Below, piece by piece: positions 26,926-34,881 of a stretch of 64,000 nt of DNA. The DNA is from CAG-698 sp964385755. Its GTDB lineage: Bacteria; Bacillota_I; Bacilli_A; ML615J-28; CAG-698. Positions within the stretch are counted from its first letter, which is position 1. Every line of letters begins with the position of its first letter. Both the position numbers and the translations under genes were made by a program. The DNA lies in the NCBI GenBank assembly GCA_964385755.1, contig CAYLPZ010000007.1:6567-70566 (forward strand), read 5' to 3'. The notes under the pieces are model-generated. The model worked only from the letters and a program-made list of their open reading frames with translations, searched no databases and was not told the origin of the DNA.

Positions 26926-27405
26926 ATGATTGGAAAAATTATTGGTGGTTTAGTTGTTGGTGGGCTTGTTTCAAACTATGTTAAAGAACGTAAAGCAAAA
27001 CAACAAAGAGAGGCAATTGAACGCAGTAAAGTTGTTACTAGAATGGTTGTTAAGGAGATAAAAAACTAAAAACTTGATAGACAAGTAGAATTCTATGACG
27101 GATTTAGAGCTCTTGATAATAAGCTTGCTCGTAATGTAAGGGATGGCTATAAAGGAGTAACTTATTTGATTAAAGGTTTAGAGGTGACAAATTCAAATTA
27201 CAACTTACGAAATAGTTTGAAAAATATTAGAAACTATAGAGGTAGATTATCTCACGATAAAAGGAAATGGAAGGAGCTCCATGCACCAGATGCAGCACTT
27301 ATGAGAGATTTGCATCGTGCACAAGAGTGGGTTTCAAATAATTGGTCACAAGCGTCTAAGCTGGTTTATAAAGGAAAGAAAGCTTTTACTAATTACAAAC
27401 GATAA
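26926..27405 (+). pseudogene. Small glycine-rich protein gene split by an in-frame TAA
   Basis: From the ATG with an AAAGGAGAT SD the frame encodes 47 residues: a glycine-zipper-like hydrophobic stretch (IGGLVVGGLVSNYV) and a basic amphipathic helix. It then meets TAA at 27067-27069. The same frame continues without a break for 111 more codons, through a basic region, to a stop at 27403. A CAA-to-TAA change would explain the split. The N-terminal peptide could still be made, and a TTG at 27166 could restart the C-terminal part. Function unknown; it is the first gene of the proteasome-like operon. Confidence 0.65.
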
Positions 27406-27422
27406 AATATGGGAGAATACAA

Positions 27423-28004
27423 ATGAGCGTAATTGTAGCAATTAAAGAAAATGATGTTATTTATCTTGGGGCTGACTCTCAACGTTCTTCTGGGAGAAAC
27501 AAACACACTTACTTAAATGAAACTGCTTATAAAGTAGTTAGATTAGAAAATGATATTTTGGTAGGGTTTTGTGGAATAGTTGCAGCTAAACAAGCTATTT
27601 TGGCTATGAAAGAAGTGTTTACGTTGGATGAAAATTGTGAGCTTACAAAGAAACATATTGTAAATCAAATAGTTCCTAAATTGCTAGATAAAATGGAACT
27701 AATCGGCGATGAAGAAAGTGGTGCGTTAGATGTAAGTATTTTATTGGCACACAAAAACAAGATGTATGAAATCACTTCTGAGCTAGATGTGATTCATCTT
27801 AATGAAAATGCAAGTATTGGAGCAGGTATATATTATGTGAATTATGCATTGTTTGGTATCCCTAATATTCCTGTAAAAGAAAGGATTATTAAGGCTCTTA
27901 TCGAAAGTGCAAAGCATACTGAATCTGTTGCTGGGCCGTATGTATTAATTGATACCAAGAATTTAGAATATGAAGTAGTTGATAAGGGAGGAGAAAATCA
28001 TTGA
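27423..28004 (+). CDS. Proteasome beta/HslV-like Ntn-hydrolase subunit 1, complete catalytic triad
   Basis: After Met removal the 193-residue protein starts SVIVAIKENDVIYLGAD. This aligns without gaps to the HslV N-terminus TTIVSVRRNGHVVIAGD. Ser takes the place of the nucleophilic Thr1, Asp17 is exact, and the KVVRL motif three residues later than in HslV supplies Lys33. The later ILVGFCG, IGAGIYYVNYAL and C-terminal helix/strand segments also follow the proteasome beta fold. The family forms ring-shaped peptidases. Its stop overlaps the next gene's TTG start. Of four tandem paralogues it is the only one with Ser1, Asp17 and Lys33 all present. Confidence 0.72.
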   Translation: MSVIVAIKENDVIYLGADSQRSSGRNKHTYLNETAYKVVRLENDILVGFCGIVAAKQAILAMKEVFTLDENCELTKKHIVNQIVPKLLDKMELIGDEESGALDVSILLAHKNKMYEITSELDVIHLNENASIGAGIYYVNYALFGIPNIPVKERIIKALIESAKHTESVAGPYVLIDTKNLEYEVVDKGGENH

Positions 28005-28567
28005 TTATTGCAATTAAAGATAAAGATAGAGTTGTTATTGGGTACTCACTTGTAGAATCATGGGGGAGACTATCTGACAGTGACTATGTTGATGAGGAAA
28101 ATTTACCGATTAAATTTTCTGACAAAGGGATGCTCTTTGCTTGTTCCGATATGAATAGACGTTCCGATATTTTATTATTTGATGATGATTTAATTAATAT
28201 GGAAATTAATCCTAAAACGATTGTTAAAGACATGATTCCATACATAAAAGAAAGGCTTAAAGAAAATGATAAACCTGTTGATGCCGAAGGTTATTGGAAG
28301 AATGCTTTGATAATTTGTGACAATGAGCATATTTATGATATTGGCCCTAAGTTTGCGTTTTTCGAAACAGATGATTACATTTGCCATGGTTACAACATTG
28401 AAACTATTATAAGTGTTTTGGATGAAACAGATAATCTTTCACCAGAAGAAAGAATCGTAAAAGCAGTAAGTTTTTATTGCAAATTGCAGAAGGATAACCT
28501 TTTTCCAATTGTTATAACTGATACAAGAACGAAAGAATTCAAATGTGTTTATAGGGGAGAGTTTTAA
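28001..28567 (+). CDS. Proteasome-like subunit 2, degenerate (non-catalytic)
   Basis: This is a 188-residue paralogue of the preceding subunit, beginning MIIAIKDKDRVVIGYS. The TTG start overlaps the upstream TGA and follows a GGGAGGAG SD. In the alignment the N-terminal nucleophile is missing, the Asp17 position is Ser and the Lys33 position is Pro, so it should be catalytically inactive. The body of the fold (FACSD, IICDNEHIYDIG, HGYNIETIIS, LFPIVITDT) is retained. Comparison with proteasome alpha/beta heteromers suggests a structural ring partner of subunit 1. Confidence 0.62.
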   Translation: MIIAIKDKDRVVIGYSLVESWGRLSDSDYVDEENLPIKFSDKGMLFACSDMNRRSDILLFDDDLINMEINPKTIVKDMIPYIKERLKENDKPVDAEGYWKNALIICDNEHIYDIGPKFAFFETDDYICHGYNIETIISVLDETDNLSPEERIVKAVSFYCKLQKDNLFPIVITDTRTKEFKCVYRGEF

Positions 28568-28568
28568 G

Positions 28569-29156
28569 ATGAGTGTTTTAATTGCATTTAAGAAAAATGA
28601 TACAATTTATATGGGAACGGATACGAGAGTTATTGATGGTGGCAATAAAAGAAATGAGATGAGCCGTTGTAATTTAAATATACAAAAGCTTGATAATGGT
28701 ATTCTTTTAGGAATAGCAGGTGAAAGACTAGAGAGGCAAACTTTAATTGCCTACTCTGAGATATTTACACTGGATAAATCTGGTAAACTAACAAGAAAAC
28801 ATATCGTTAAAGAAATCGTACCACGCCTTATTGCAGTCCTAGAAGAAGAAAAGCTGATGATTGAAAAAGAGGGGGACTTTCCTTATATGAAGGCACAAAT
28901 TATTCTTGCGTATAAAGATACAATGTATGAGATTTGTTCAAGTTTTACTGTTATTAAATACGAGGAATTTCAAGTCTTAGGTCGTGCATCAGATTACGCA
29001 CAGGCAACATTAATGAATACAAAAGAAACAGATGATATTAATCAACGAATTGTAAGGGCGTTAGATATTACAGCTGATAATTCTCAATATGTTGGAAAAC
29101 CTTATGTTTTAATCGATACTAAGAAGATGAAATATGAATACATTTTGGATGAGTAG
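28569..29156 (+). CDS. Proteasome-like subunit 3, partly degenerate, with a probable premature stop
   Basis: The 195-residue paralogue starts at the ATG after GGGGAG, not at the upstream in-frame GTG. It reads MSVLIAFKKNDTIYMGTD, so Ser1 and Asp17 are present, but the Lys33 position is Asn (NIQKL). The C-terminal YVLIDTKKMKYEY closely matches subunit 1. The frame stays open past the TAG at 29154 for 17 more codons (to the TAA at 29208-29210, directly before the next ATG). A CAG-to-TAG change has therefore probably removed an acidic helical tail. Confidence 0.65.
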   Translation: MSVLIAFKKNDTIYMGTDTRVIDGGNKRNEMSRCNLNIQKLDNGILLGIAGERLERQTLIAYSEIFTLDKSGKLTRKHIVKEIVPRLIAVLEEEKLMIEKEGDFPYMKAQIILAYKDTMYEICSSFTVIKYEEFQVLGRASDYAQATLMNTKETDDINQRIVRALDITADNSQYVGKPYVLIDTKKMKYEYILDE

Positions 29157-29210
29157 CATGAATATTTGGAAGAATTAGAAAGTTTAAGAATGGAAAAGGA
29201 GGAACAATAA

Positions 29211-29768
29211 ATGGTAGTTGCTATTAAAAATGATGATAAAATTTATGTCGGAATAACCGTGTGTGATTCGTTGGTAGATATGACGGAAAAGGATTTATCA
29301 CTTATGGAAAATATCCCATTTTGGAAAGTTAAAGGAACAAAGGATTGTTATGTGTTTGCGCAAAATTTAACATATGGTGTTGATTTGTTGCGTTATAACG
29401 ATCATATATTCAAAAACATAACTGATGGCAATAGTATTATTGTTGATGTGGTTCCTCATATTAAAGAGATTCTTGGTAGGTATTCTTGTATTATCAACGG
29501 TAAAGAGTGGGAGTCTCAACTTTTAATAATTAAAGGAAATAAGATGTATGTAATTGGGTATAGCTTTACGGTGTCTGAAGTTGATAATTTTGTTGGATTG
29601 GGGTTTGAATCGTATTTATTAGGTGGTTTGAGTGAGATGAAAGAAGAAAATCCTTCGGAAAGTATTTTGTTTGCTATTAAAAACTTGAATCGTATGAAGA
29701 GTAGGAACTTCTTTCCTGTAATGTTGTTTGATAATCAAACGAAAAAGAAGAAGATTTATTATAAATAA
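29211..29768 (+). CDS. Proteasome-like subunit 4, degenerate (non-catalytic)
   Basis: The 185-residue product pairs with subunit 2: MVVAIKNDDKIYVGIT at the start, FPVMLFDNQTKKKK at the end. The Ser1 nucleophile, Asp17 (Thr here) and Lys33 are all absent. An AAGGAGG SD precedes the ATG. The operon order catalytic-type, degenerate, catalytic-type, degenerate suggests duplication of an ancestral two-gene unit. Confidence 0.62.
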   Translation: MVVAIKNDDKIYVGITVCDSLVDMTEKDLSLMENIPFWKVKGTKDCYVFAQNLTYGVDLLRYNDHIFKNITDGNSIIVDVVPHIKEILGRYSCIINGKEWESQLLIIKGNKMYVIGYSFTVSEVDNFVGLGFESYLLGGLSEMKEENPSESILFAIKNLNRMKSRNFFPVMLFDNQTKKKKIYYK

Positions 29769-29771
29769 GGA

Positions 29772-30348
29772 GTGAAGAGATTAAACATCAATACTATAGA
29801 TTTTCAAAAGTTAAAGGAGGAAGATGTTTTTAGAACAAAGGATAGAAAATTGTATCTAAAAGCATTGAAGCTTGCTGTTGATGCAGGGGCAATTTCCAAT
29901 CCTGTATTGAAAAAAGATTAAGTCTTGAGTACAAGTATGCCTTCTAAATGTTAAACTGGATGATAGAACATCGGTTAGTTAAAGATGATTCGGGTAAGGA
30001 TTGCTTAAAAACAACACTGATATCCGAGAGTCAGTTAGAGGAGCTTAGGCAACTTCTCGGATATTCGCTAAAGACTAAAAAGAGAAACAAAGCACAGTTG
30101 ATGAAGCATTATACAAAGCCTGTTTGCGTTTAGCAATTATGCAGAATACCATAAGTGAAGGAAGGATTAGAGAAGCGTTTGCGATATGCAATGTTAGGGC
30201 AAAAGCTGTGATAGACTATATGGAACAAGATGGTTATATTAAATATATTTTGCAAAGAGAAGAAACGAATTTTGAATTCTTATGGAATAAGTATAAAATT
30301 CTTATCACTAAAGAAAAATTCAAAGAAATATATGAAGGAGAAATCTAA
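29772..30348 (+). pseudogene. Broken gene with two FtsK-gamma-like winged-helix domains
   Basis: Three frames must be joined. 29772-29921 (GTG start) encodes RKLYLKALKLAVDAGAIS. The next frame continues RLSLEYKYAF, a TAA, then MLNWMIEHRLVKDD. The last frame ends at 30348 and includes EALYKACLRLAIMQNTIS and VIDYMEQDGYI. Each half matches the FtsK gamma pattern (LYxxAxxLA...IS...R...A..ID.ME..G). In intact homologues such domains bind DNA (KOPS-type). Both frameshifts fall in runs of A and would be repaired by one extra A; the TAA could derive from CAA. A sequencing error in the A runs cannot be excluded. Confidence 0.65.
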
Positions 30349-30350
30349 AA

Positions 30351-31703
30351 ATGAGTAATAGTAATATGTTTAATGTTAATGAAAAAAAGCAAAACAAGTG
30401 GGGAGAGATGTTTCCAAATATCGCTGGGTATGATAAGATACGTGAAGAGTGTGCACAAATTATTGATATTATTCAACGTAAAGAAGAGTACATAAAAGTT
30501 GGTGCACGTTGTCCAAGAGGTTGGCTTTTCTATGGCGATCCGGGGATGGGGAAAACTCGAATTGTTAAAGATATTGCTCACTATGTTAATTATCCAATTG
30601 TTGAAATAAGTTCTTCCGATGCTATCAAGAGGAAGATGACGATAGATGAGGATATTGTAAATGGGTTTGCCGAGGCAATAGAAAAGGGTAAAAGTATAAT
30701 TTTTATTGACGAAATGGATAAGTTTGCCGGATACAGAAAATATCTTTATGAAGTTCCTGATAACCTTAAAACCCAAAAGATTCTTTTGCATGAATTGGAC
30801 CAAATAAAAGATTTGGACGACATTATTGTCATTGCTACTGCCAATGAGCGTAGTTTCCTTGGTGAGGCCATTTTAAGAAGCGGTAGATTTGATAGGCAAG
30901 TATTATTTGATTATCCAAATGCAGAAGATAGAAGCGAGATTATAAAACATTTCCTTAAAAATGCTAAGTTGGCAAAGGAAGTATTGATTCATGAACTTGT
31001 AAAGATGACAGCTGGTTGTTCCTGTGCGGAAATTGAATGTATGGTCAATGAAGCTAAAATATCGGCGGTAAGCAAGCAAAATAGCGAAATCGTTTTACCT
31101 GACTTTACTGCTGCATTAAATCGAATTATTTTTAACGATATTCCTAAAGATGATTCAAAATCGAATGAACAGCAAAAGCTTGTAGCTTATCATGAGGTTG
31201 GGCATGCTTATATGGGCTACTTGCTTCAACCGAAAAATCTTCATCAAGCTTCTATCATTCCACAGGGTAAAGCTGTTGGCAAAGTCAAAATGAATGGAGA
31301 TGACGATTTTGTTAAAGATAAGCAATATTATGAAGAATTGGTTAAAATTGCTTTAGCCGGTATGTTGTCTGTAAAGGTAATGACTGGTATAATGACGAGT
31401 GGTAACCAATCTGATATTCAAAATGCGTTTGAAATTGCGCTGAAAATGGTTAATGAAGGCTTCTATGGATTTGAATATGTTTCAATTACAATTAATAAAA
31501 GCTCGTATGATTATTCTAGGTTATTAGCTGATTCTAAAGCACAAAAGTTAATTGAAATTGTTAAAAATGCTAGCGATGAAGTTGAGAAAATTCTAATGGA
31601 TAATAAAGATGTGTTAGAAAAACTCGCTGTTACGTTAGTTGATAAAAAAGAATTATCTAATAGTGAGATTGTTAGTATTATTGAAAATAAAAGTGATATA
31701 TAA
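30351..31703 (+). CDS. Soluble FtsH-like AAA+ ATPase with M41 zinc-protease domain
   Basis: This 450-residue protein has an AAA+ module with Walker A GDPGMGKT (62-69), Walker B IIFIDEMD (116-123) and the second region of homology LRSGRFDR (near 175). A peptidase M41 domain follows, with HEVGH at 281-285 (FtsH has HEAGH) and the third zinc ligand probably the Asp in GNQSDIQNAFEIA near 355. Unlike FtsH it has no N-terminal membrane segments, so it should be cytosolic, and it is shorter. It is intact, with an AAGGAGAAA SD. Position behind the proteasome-like genes suggests it unfolds or processes substrates for them, but the C-terminus lacks an HbYX docking motif. Confidence 0.83.
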   Translation: MSNSNMFNVNEKKQNKWGEMFPNIAGYDKIREECAQIIDIIQRKEEYIKVGARCPRGWLFYGDPGMGKTRIVKDIAHYVNYPIVEISSSDAIKRKMTIDEDIVNGFAEAIEKGKSIIFIDEMDKFAGYRKYLYEVPDNLKTQKILLHELDQIKDLDDIIVIATANERSFLGEAILRSGRFDRQVLFDYPNAEDRSEIIKHFLKNAKLAKEVLIHELVKMTAGCSCAEIECMVNEAKISAVSKQNSEIVLPDFTAALNRIIFNDIPKDDSKSNEQQKLVAYHEVGHAYMGYLLQPKNLHQASIIPQGKAVGKVKMNGDDDFVKDKQYYEELVKIALAGMLSVKVMTGIMTSGNQSDIQNAFEIALKMVNEGFYGFEYVSITINKSSYDYSRLLADSKAQKLIEIVKNASDEVEKILMDNKDVLEKLAVTLVDKKELSNSEIVSIIENKSDI

Positions 31704-31705
31704 AA

Positions 31706-32266
31706 ATGGAAAATAGTTGAATTTTAAGTGTTAAAGATGCATATACACACGATGGGTGTTTTCATGCGGATGATGTGGTAGCGACAGTTTTGTTGCTATC
31801 ACTAAATCCTAAAATTTGCATTCATCGAGTTAATGTTGTGAGTGAAGAACAACAATTAAATAGTAATAATATTGTATATGATATTGGAATGGGAAGGTTT
31901 GACCATCATCAAGCGGATAGACGTATCAATGATTTTGGTTTTCCTTATTCAGCTTTTGGATTGCTTTGGTGAGAGTTTGGCAGAGAATTATTAATTAAAA
32001 AAGGTTTTGCTAAAGTTGAGGCTGCTTTTCGAAAGTTCAAGGAAGATATTGTTTCTAAAATAGATCAGGGAGATAATTGTGGGTATAATGACGTCGTTGG
32101 TTTTCGTGAGAATTATGCAATCAAACAATTTAATGCTAATTGGTATGAAATAAAAACTGTTCATAAAATTCAAGATGTGCAATTTGAGAAGGCAATATTT
32201 GTATATGCCTTTTTGCTTGGGGCAAGAATGATGCTTGATTTGATGTTGCCCACAGCAGAGAAATAA
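31706..32266 (+). pseudogene. MYG1-family nuclease-like gene with two in-frame TGA codons
   Basis: The frame from the ATG 3 bp after the AAA+ gene encodes THDGCFHADDVVATVLLL, DIGMGRFDHHQADRR, SAFGLLW and IDQGDNCG. These are motifs of the MYG1/UPF0160 family (DHH-like 3'-5' exonuclease). TGA interrupts it at 31718 and 31970. In family alignment the second falls at a Lys/Arg position, so CGA-to-TGA is likely. TGG is used for Trp immediately before it, so TGA recoding is unlikely. The C-terminus is also shorter than in the family (186 codons against about 290). Confidence 0.72.
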
Positions 32267-32277
32267 TTGCATAAAGA

Positions 32278-32317
32278 AAAGACCACACACAAGGTTTTAT
32301 CCTTATATGTGGTCTTT
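32278..32317 (+). terminator. Hairpin closing the island operon
   Basis: AAAGACCACA and TGTGGTCTTT form a 10-bp outer stem, with a partly paired AAGG/CCTT inner stem. The following sequence is only weakly T-rich, so termination strength is uncertain. Confidence 0.55.
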
Positions 32318-32431
32318 ACTTATTTGTCCTACTTGAAGGTATTACTTAAAATTTGCTATTTTCGTAAATCCCTAATTATACAGTCCAAAATAGTTTTCTT
32401 TTTTTAGTAAAATTTAATCAAATAAATATTC

Positions 32432-32461
32432 TTGAATTTAGAATAAGCAAAAGTGTATAAT
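32432..32461 (+). promoter_or_regulatory. Promoter of the phosphoesterase/SbcCD-like operon
   Basis: TTGAAT, 18 bp, TATAAT, 35 bp before the ATG at 32496. Confidence 0.65.
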
Positions 32462-32495
32462 ATATTTATATTAATTTTTATAGTAAGGAAAGTAT

Positions 32496-33221
32496 ATGAA
32501 AATTTTAGAAATAAAGGATCGTATTTATAATATAGAAAGTAAAGGTGAAAATAAATATTTTATTTTTACTGATTTACATAATTTCTTTACAATATTTAAA
32601 GAAAGAATAAAAGAATGTGGTTTTGATGAAAACAATAAAAATCATTTCCTAGTTATTTGTGGTGATGCTTTTAACAAAGGAAAAGAAGCGAAAGAAATGT
32701 ACTATTATCTTAAAAAAGTAGAAAAAAAACTAATTTATATAAAAGGAAATCATGAAGAAGCATTAATTAAAGCCTTAGAAGAAAAGCATTTAAATAAATT
32801 CATTATTGAACATTCTATTTTAGATACAATATGTCAGTTAAGTGATATGACAAAAGAAGAGGCAATGGAAAACTTCCAAAAAGCGTGTGAAAAGGTATAT
32901 GAGATAGGATTCTTTGATTTCTTAAATAGAAAGTTAATTGACATATTTGAATTAGGTGATTTTATTTTTGTTCATGGTTATTTAGCAAAGGATGGAAATT
33001 ATGATAAAGCTAGATGGTTATGTGGATATAAATATTTCCTAGAAGAAACTGAGAAGCTAAATAAAATATGCGTTTTTGGTCATATGCGTCATGAAGTATT
33101 TCAAACTATTGATGATAATAAACCAATATTTTTAGAAAATAAAAATGGTGATAAAGCAATATGTTTAGATGCATATACAGCACTTTGTAAAAAAATGAAT
33201 GTATTAATAATAAATAATTAA
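32496..33221 (+). CDS. Calcineurin-like metallophosphoesterase (PrpE/ApaH type)
   Basis: The 241-residue cytosolic protein has the two-metal phosphoesterase motifs in order: TDLHN, CGDAFNKG, KGNHEE, VHGYL and GHMRHE. The arrangement resembles the bacterial serine/threonine phosphatase and diadenosine-tetraphosphatase branch. The first motif is D-x-H as usual. Substrate unknown. It leads a four-gene co-oriented run. Confidence 0.83.
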   Translation: MKILEIKDRIYNIESKGENKYFIFTDLHNFFTIFKERIKECGFDENNKNHFLVICGDAFNKGKEAKEMYYYLKKVEKKLIYIKGNHEEALIKALEEKHLNKFIIEHSILDTICQLSDMTKEEAMENFQKACEKVYEIGFFDFLNRKLIDIFELGDFIFVHGYLAKDGNYDKARWLCGYKYFLEETEKLNKICVFGHMRHEVFQTIDDNKPIFLENKNGDKAICLDAYTALCKKMNVLIINN

Positions 33222-33233
33222 ACGGAGTAAAAT

Positions 33234-33779
33234 ATGAGAAAAGATTTACAAAAAATGATGTTTGTTCCATTACCTGTTGTTTTAATAGGTACATACGATG
33301 AAAATGGTAAAGGTAATATGATGAATGCTGCGTGGGCAGGAATTTATGATTATGGTAAGATAATAATATCTTTATCAAAACACAAAACAACTGAAAATTT
33401 AGAACTGAAAAAAGAATTTACAATCTCTTTCGCAACTTCTAAAACTGTAGTAGTTAGTGACTATTTTGGTTTAGTTAGTGGTTATAATGAAGATAAGATT
33501 AAAAAAGCAGGGCTTAATGAAATTAAAGCAAAATATGTGGATGCACCACTTTATGAAGAGTTTCCTCTTTCTTTAGAGTGTAAAGTAGTATCTTTTAATG
33601 ATGATATTTTAATTGGAGAAGTAGTTAATACTTCAATTGATGAGAATTACATTTTAGAAGATGGTACTATTGATATTGAAAAAATGGAAATAGTTTGTTA
33701 TGATATGACAACACATTCATACCGATTAATGGGAAAAAAAGTTGGTAATGCTTTTAAAGATGGTTTAAAATTAAAATAA
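33234..33779 (+). CDS. Flavin reductase-like (FMN-binding split barrel) protein
   Basis: The 181-residue protein begins with the family pattern PLPVVLIGTYDENGKGNMMNAAW, followed by ISLSKHKTTENL and the FTISFATSK segment. This is the FMN-binding split-barrel fold of flavin reductases and related oxidoreductases. It probably binds FMN and reduces or transfers electrons to a small substrate; no partner gene for a known system is adjacent. A GGAG SD precedes the ATG. Confidence 0.87.
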   Translation: MRKDLQKMMFVPLPVVLIGTYDENGKGNMMNAAWAGIYDYGKIIISLSKHKTTENLELKKEFTISFATSKTVVVSDYFGLVSGYNEDKIKKAGLNEIKAKYVDAPLYEEFPLSLECKVVSFNDDILIGEVVNTSIDENYILEDGTIDIEKMEIVCYDMTTHSYRLMGKKVGNAFKDGLKLK

Positions 33780-33802
33780 TAGAAATTAAAGGATATTAGA
33801 AT

Positions 33803-34879
33803 ATGAAGATAATACATGCATCAGATTTACACTTAGGATCGAGAATAAATAGTAAATTTAGTAAAACAATAAGCGAAGAAAGAAGAAATGATGTTTTAAC
33901 AACTTTTAACAACTTAATAAATTATGCGAAGAATAATAATGTTAAAATTATCCTTTTATCTGGTGATGTATTTGATAGTGATCATCCAACAAAAAAGGAT
34001 AAAGAGTATTTTTATGATGCAATAAGAAGTACAAGTGAAATATTATTTTTCTATCTTAAAGGCAATCATGATAAAGCATCATATGAGGAATATGACATAC
34101 CAAATTTAAAATGTTTTTCGAGTAAATTTAAAACATATGATAGCAGTGAACTAGGTCTTGACTATTGTAATCTTACAATTAGTGGTGTAGAGCTATATAG
34201 TGATAATATTGAAAGTTTTTACACTGATATTGATTTACCCAAAGAAAGCACTAATATTGTAATGCTTCATGGTGAAGTTAGCATATACAAAAAAGAAAAT
34301 ACTATTTTACTTCCTAAGCTTAGAGGGAAGAATATTAATTATCTAGCCTTAGGCCATATTCATAATCATAATGAGATGCGTTTGGATGATGATGGTAAAG
34401 CAGCCTATAGTGGTTGTTTAGAAGGAAGAGGGTTTGATGAAACTGATGAAAAAGGATTCTATTTACTTGATATAAATGTTAACACAAAAGAAATTGTTAA
34501 TACTTTTATTGCTTTTTCTAAAAGAAAGTTTGTAAAGATATCATTTGATATAACTAATTATCAAAATTTAAGAGATGTATATGAAGATATTAATGAAAAA
34601 ATATTAGAATATAAAAATGATTTTGTTCGTGTTATATTAATAGGAAAAAGAGAAAATGATTTTGAAAGTATAGTTCAAACATTAACTTCTTTTTTGAAAG
34701 ATGATTATTATTATATTGAAGTAATTGATAATTCAAAAGTAAAACTTGAAATGCCATACACAAATGAATTATCTATACGCTCAGAGTTTGCATCAATACT
34801 TGCAAATAAAGACTATAGTGATGATGAGAAAGAAGATATCTTAAGTTTAGCATACACACTTATTGAGGAGGAGAGATGA
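33803..34879 (+). CDS. SbcD/YhaO-like DNA repair exonuclease subunit
   Basis: Mre11/SbcD-type phosphoesterase motifs are present: ASDLHLGS, LLSGDVFDSDHPT, LKGNHDKAS, LHGEVS and LGHIHNHNEM. The 358-residue length and the AAA ATPase gene coupled through ATGA match the B. subtilis YhaO-YhaN pair more closely than classic SbcD-SbcC. The complex should process DNA ends or hairpins using Mn. Confidence 0.85.
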   Translation: MKIIHASDLHLGSRINSKFSKTISEERRNDVLTTFNNLINYAKNNNVKIILLSGDVFDSDHPTKKDKEYFYDAIRSTSEILFFYLKGNHDKASYEEYDIPNLKCFSSKFKTYDSSELGLDYCNLTISGVELYSDNIESFYTDIDLPKESTNIVMLHGEVSIYKKENTILLPKLRGKNINYLALGHIHNHNEMRLDDDGKAAYSGCLEGRGFDETDEKGFYLLDINVNTKEIVNTFIAFSKRKFVKISFDITNYQNLRDVYEDINEKILEYKNDFVRVILIGKRENDFESIVQTLTSFLKDDYYYIEVIDNSKVKLEMPYTNELSIRSEFASILANKDYSDDEKEDILSLAYTLIEEER

Positions 34880-34881
34880 TT

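Noticed and set aside
31706..32266. TGA recoded as Trp, suggesting a different genetic code for the island
   Set aside because: TGG is used for Trp directly before the second TGA, TGA serves as a normal stop in overlapping genes (28002 and 34877), and the other island genes are broken by TAA and TAG too.
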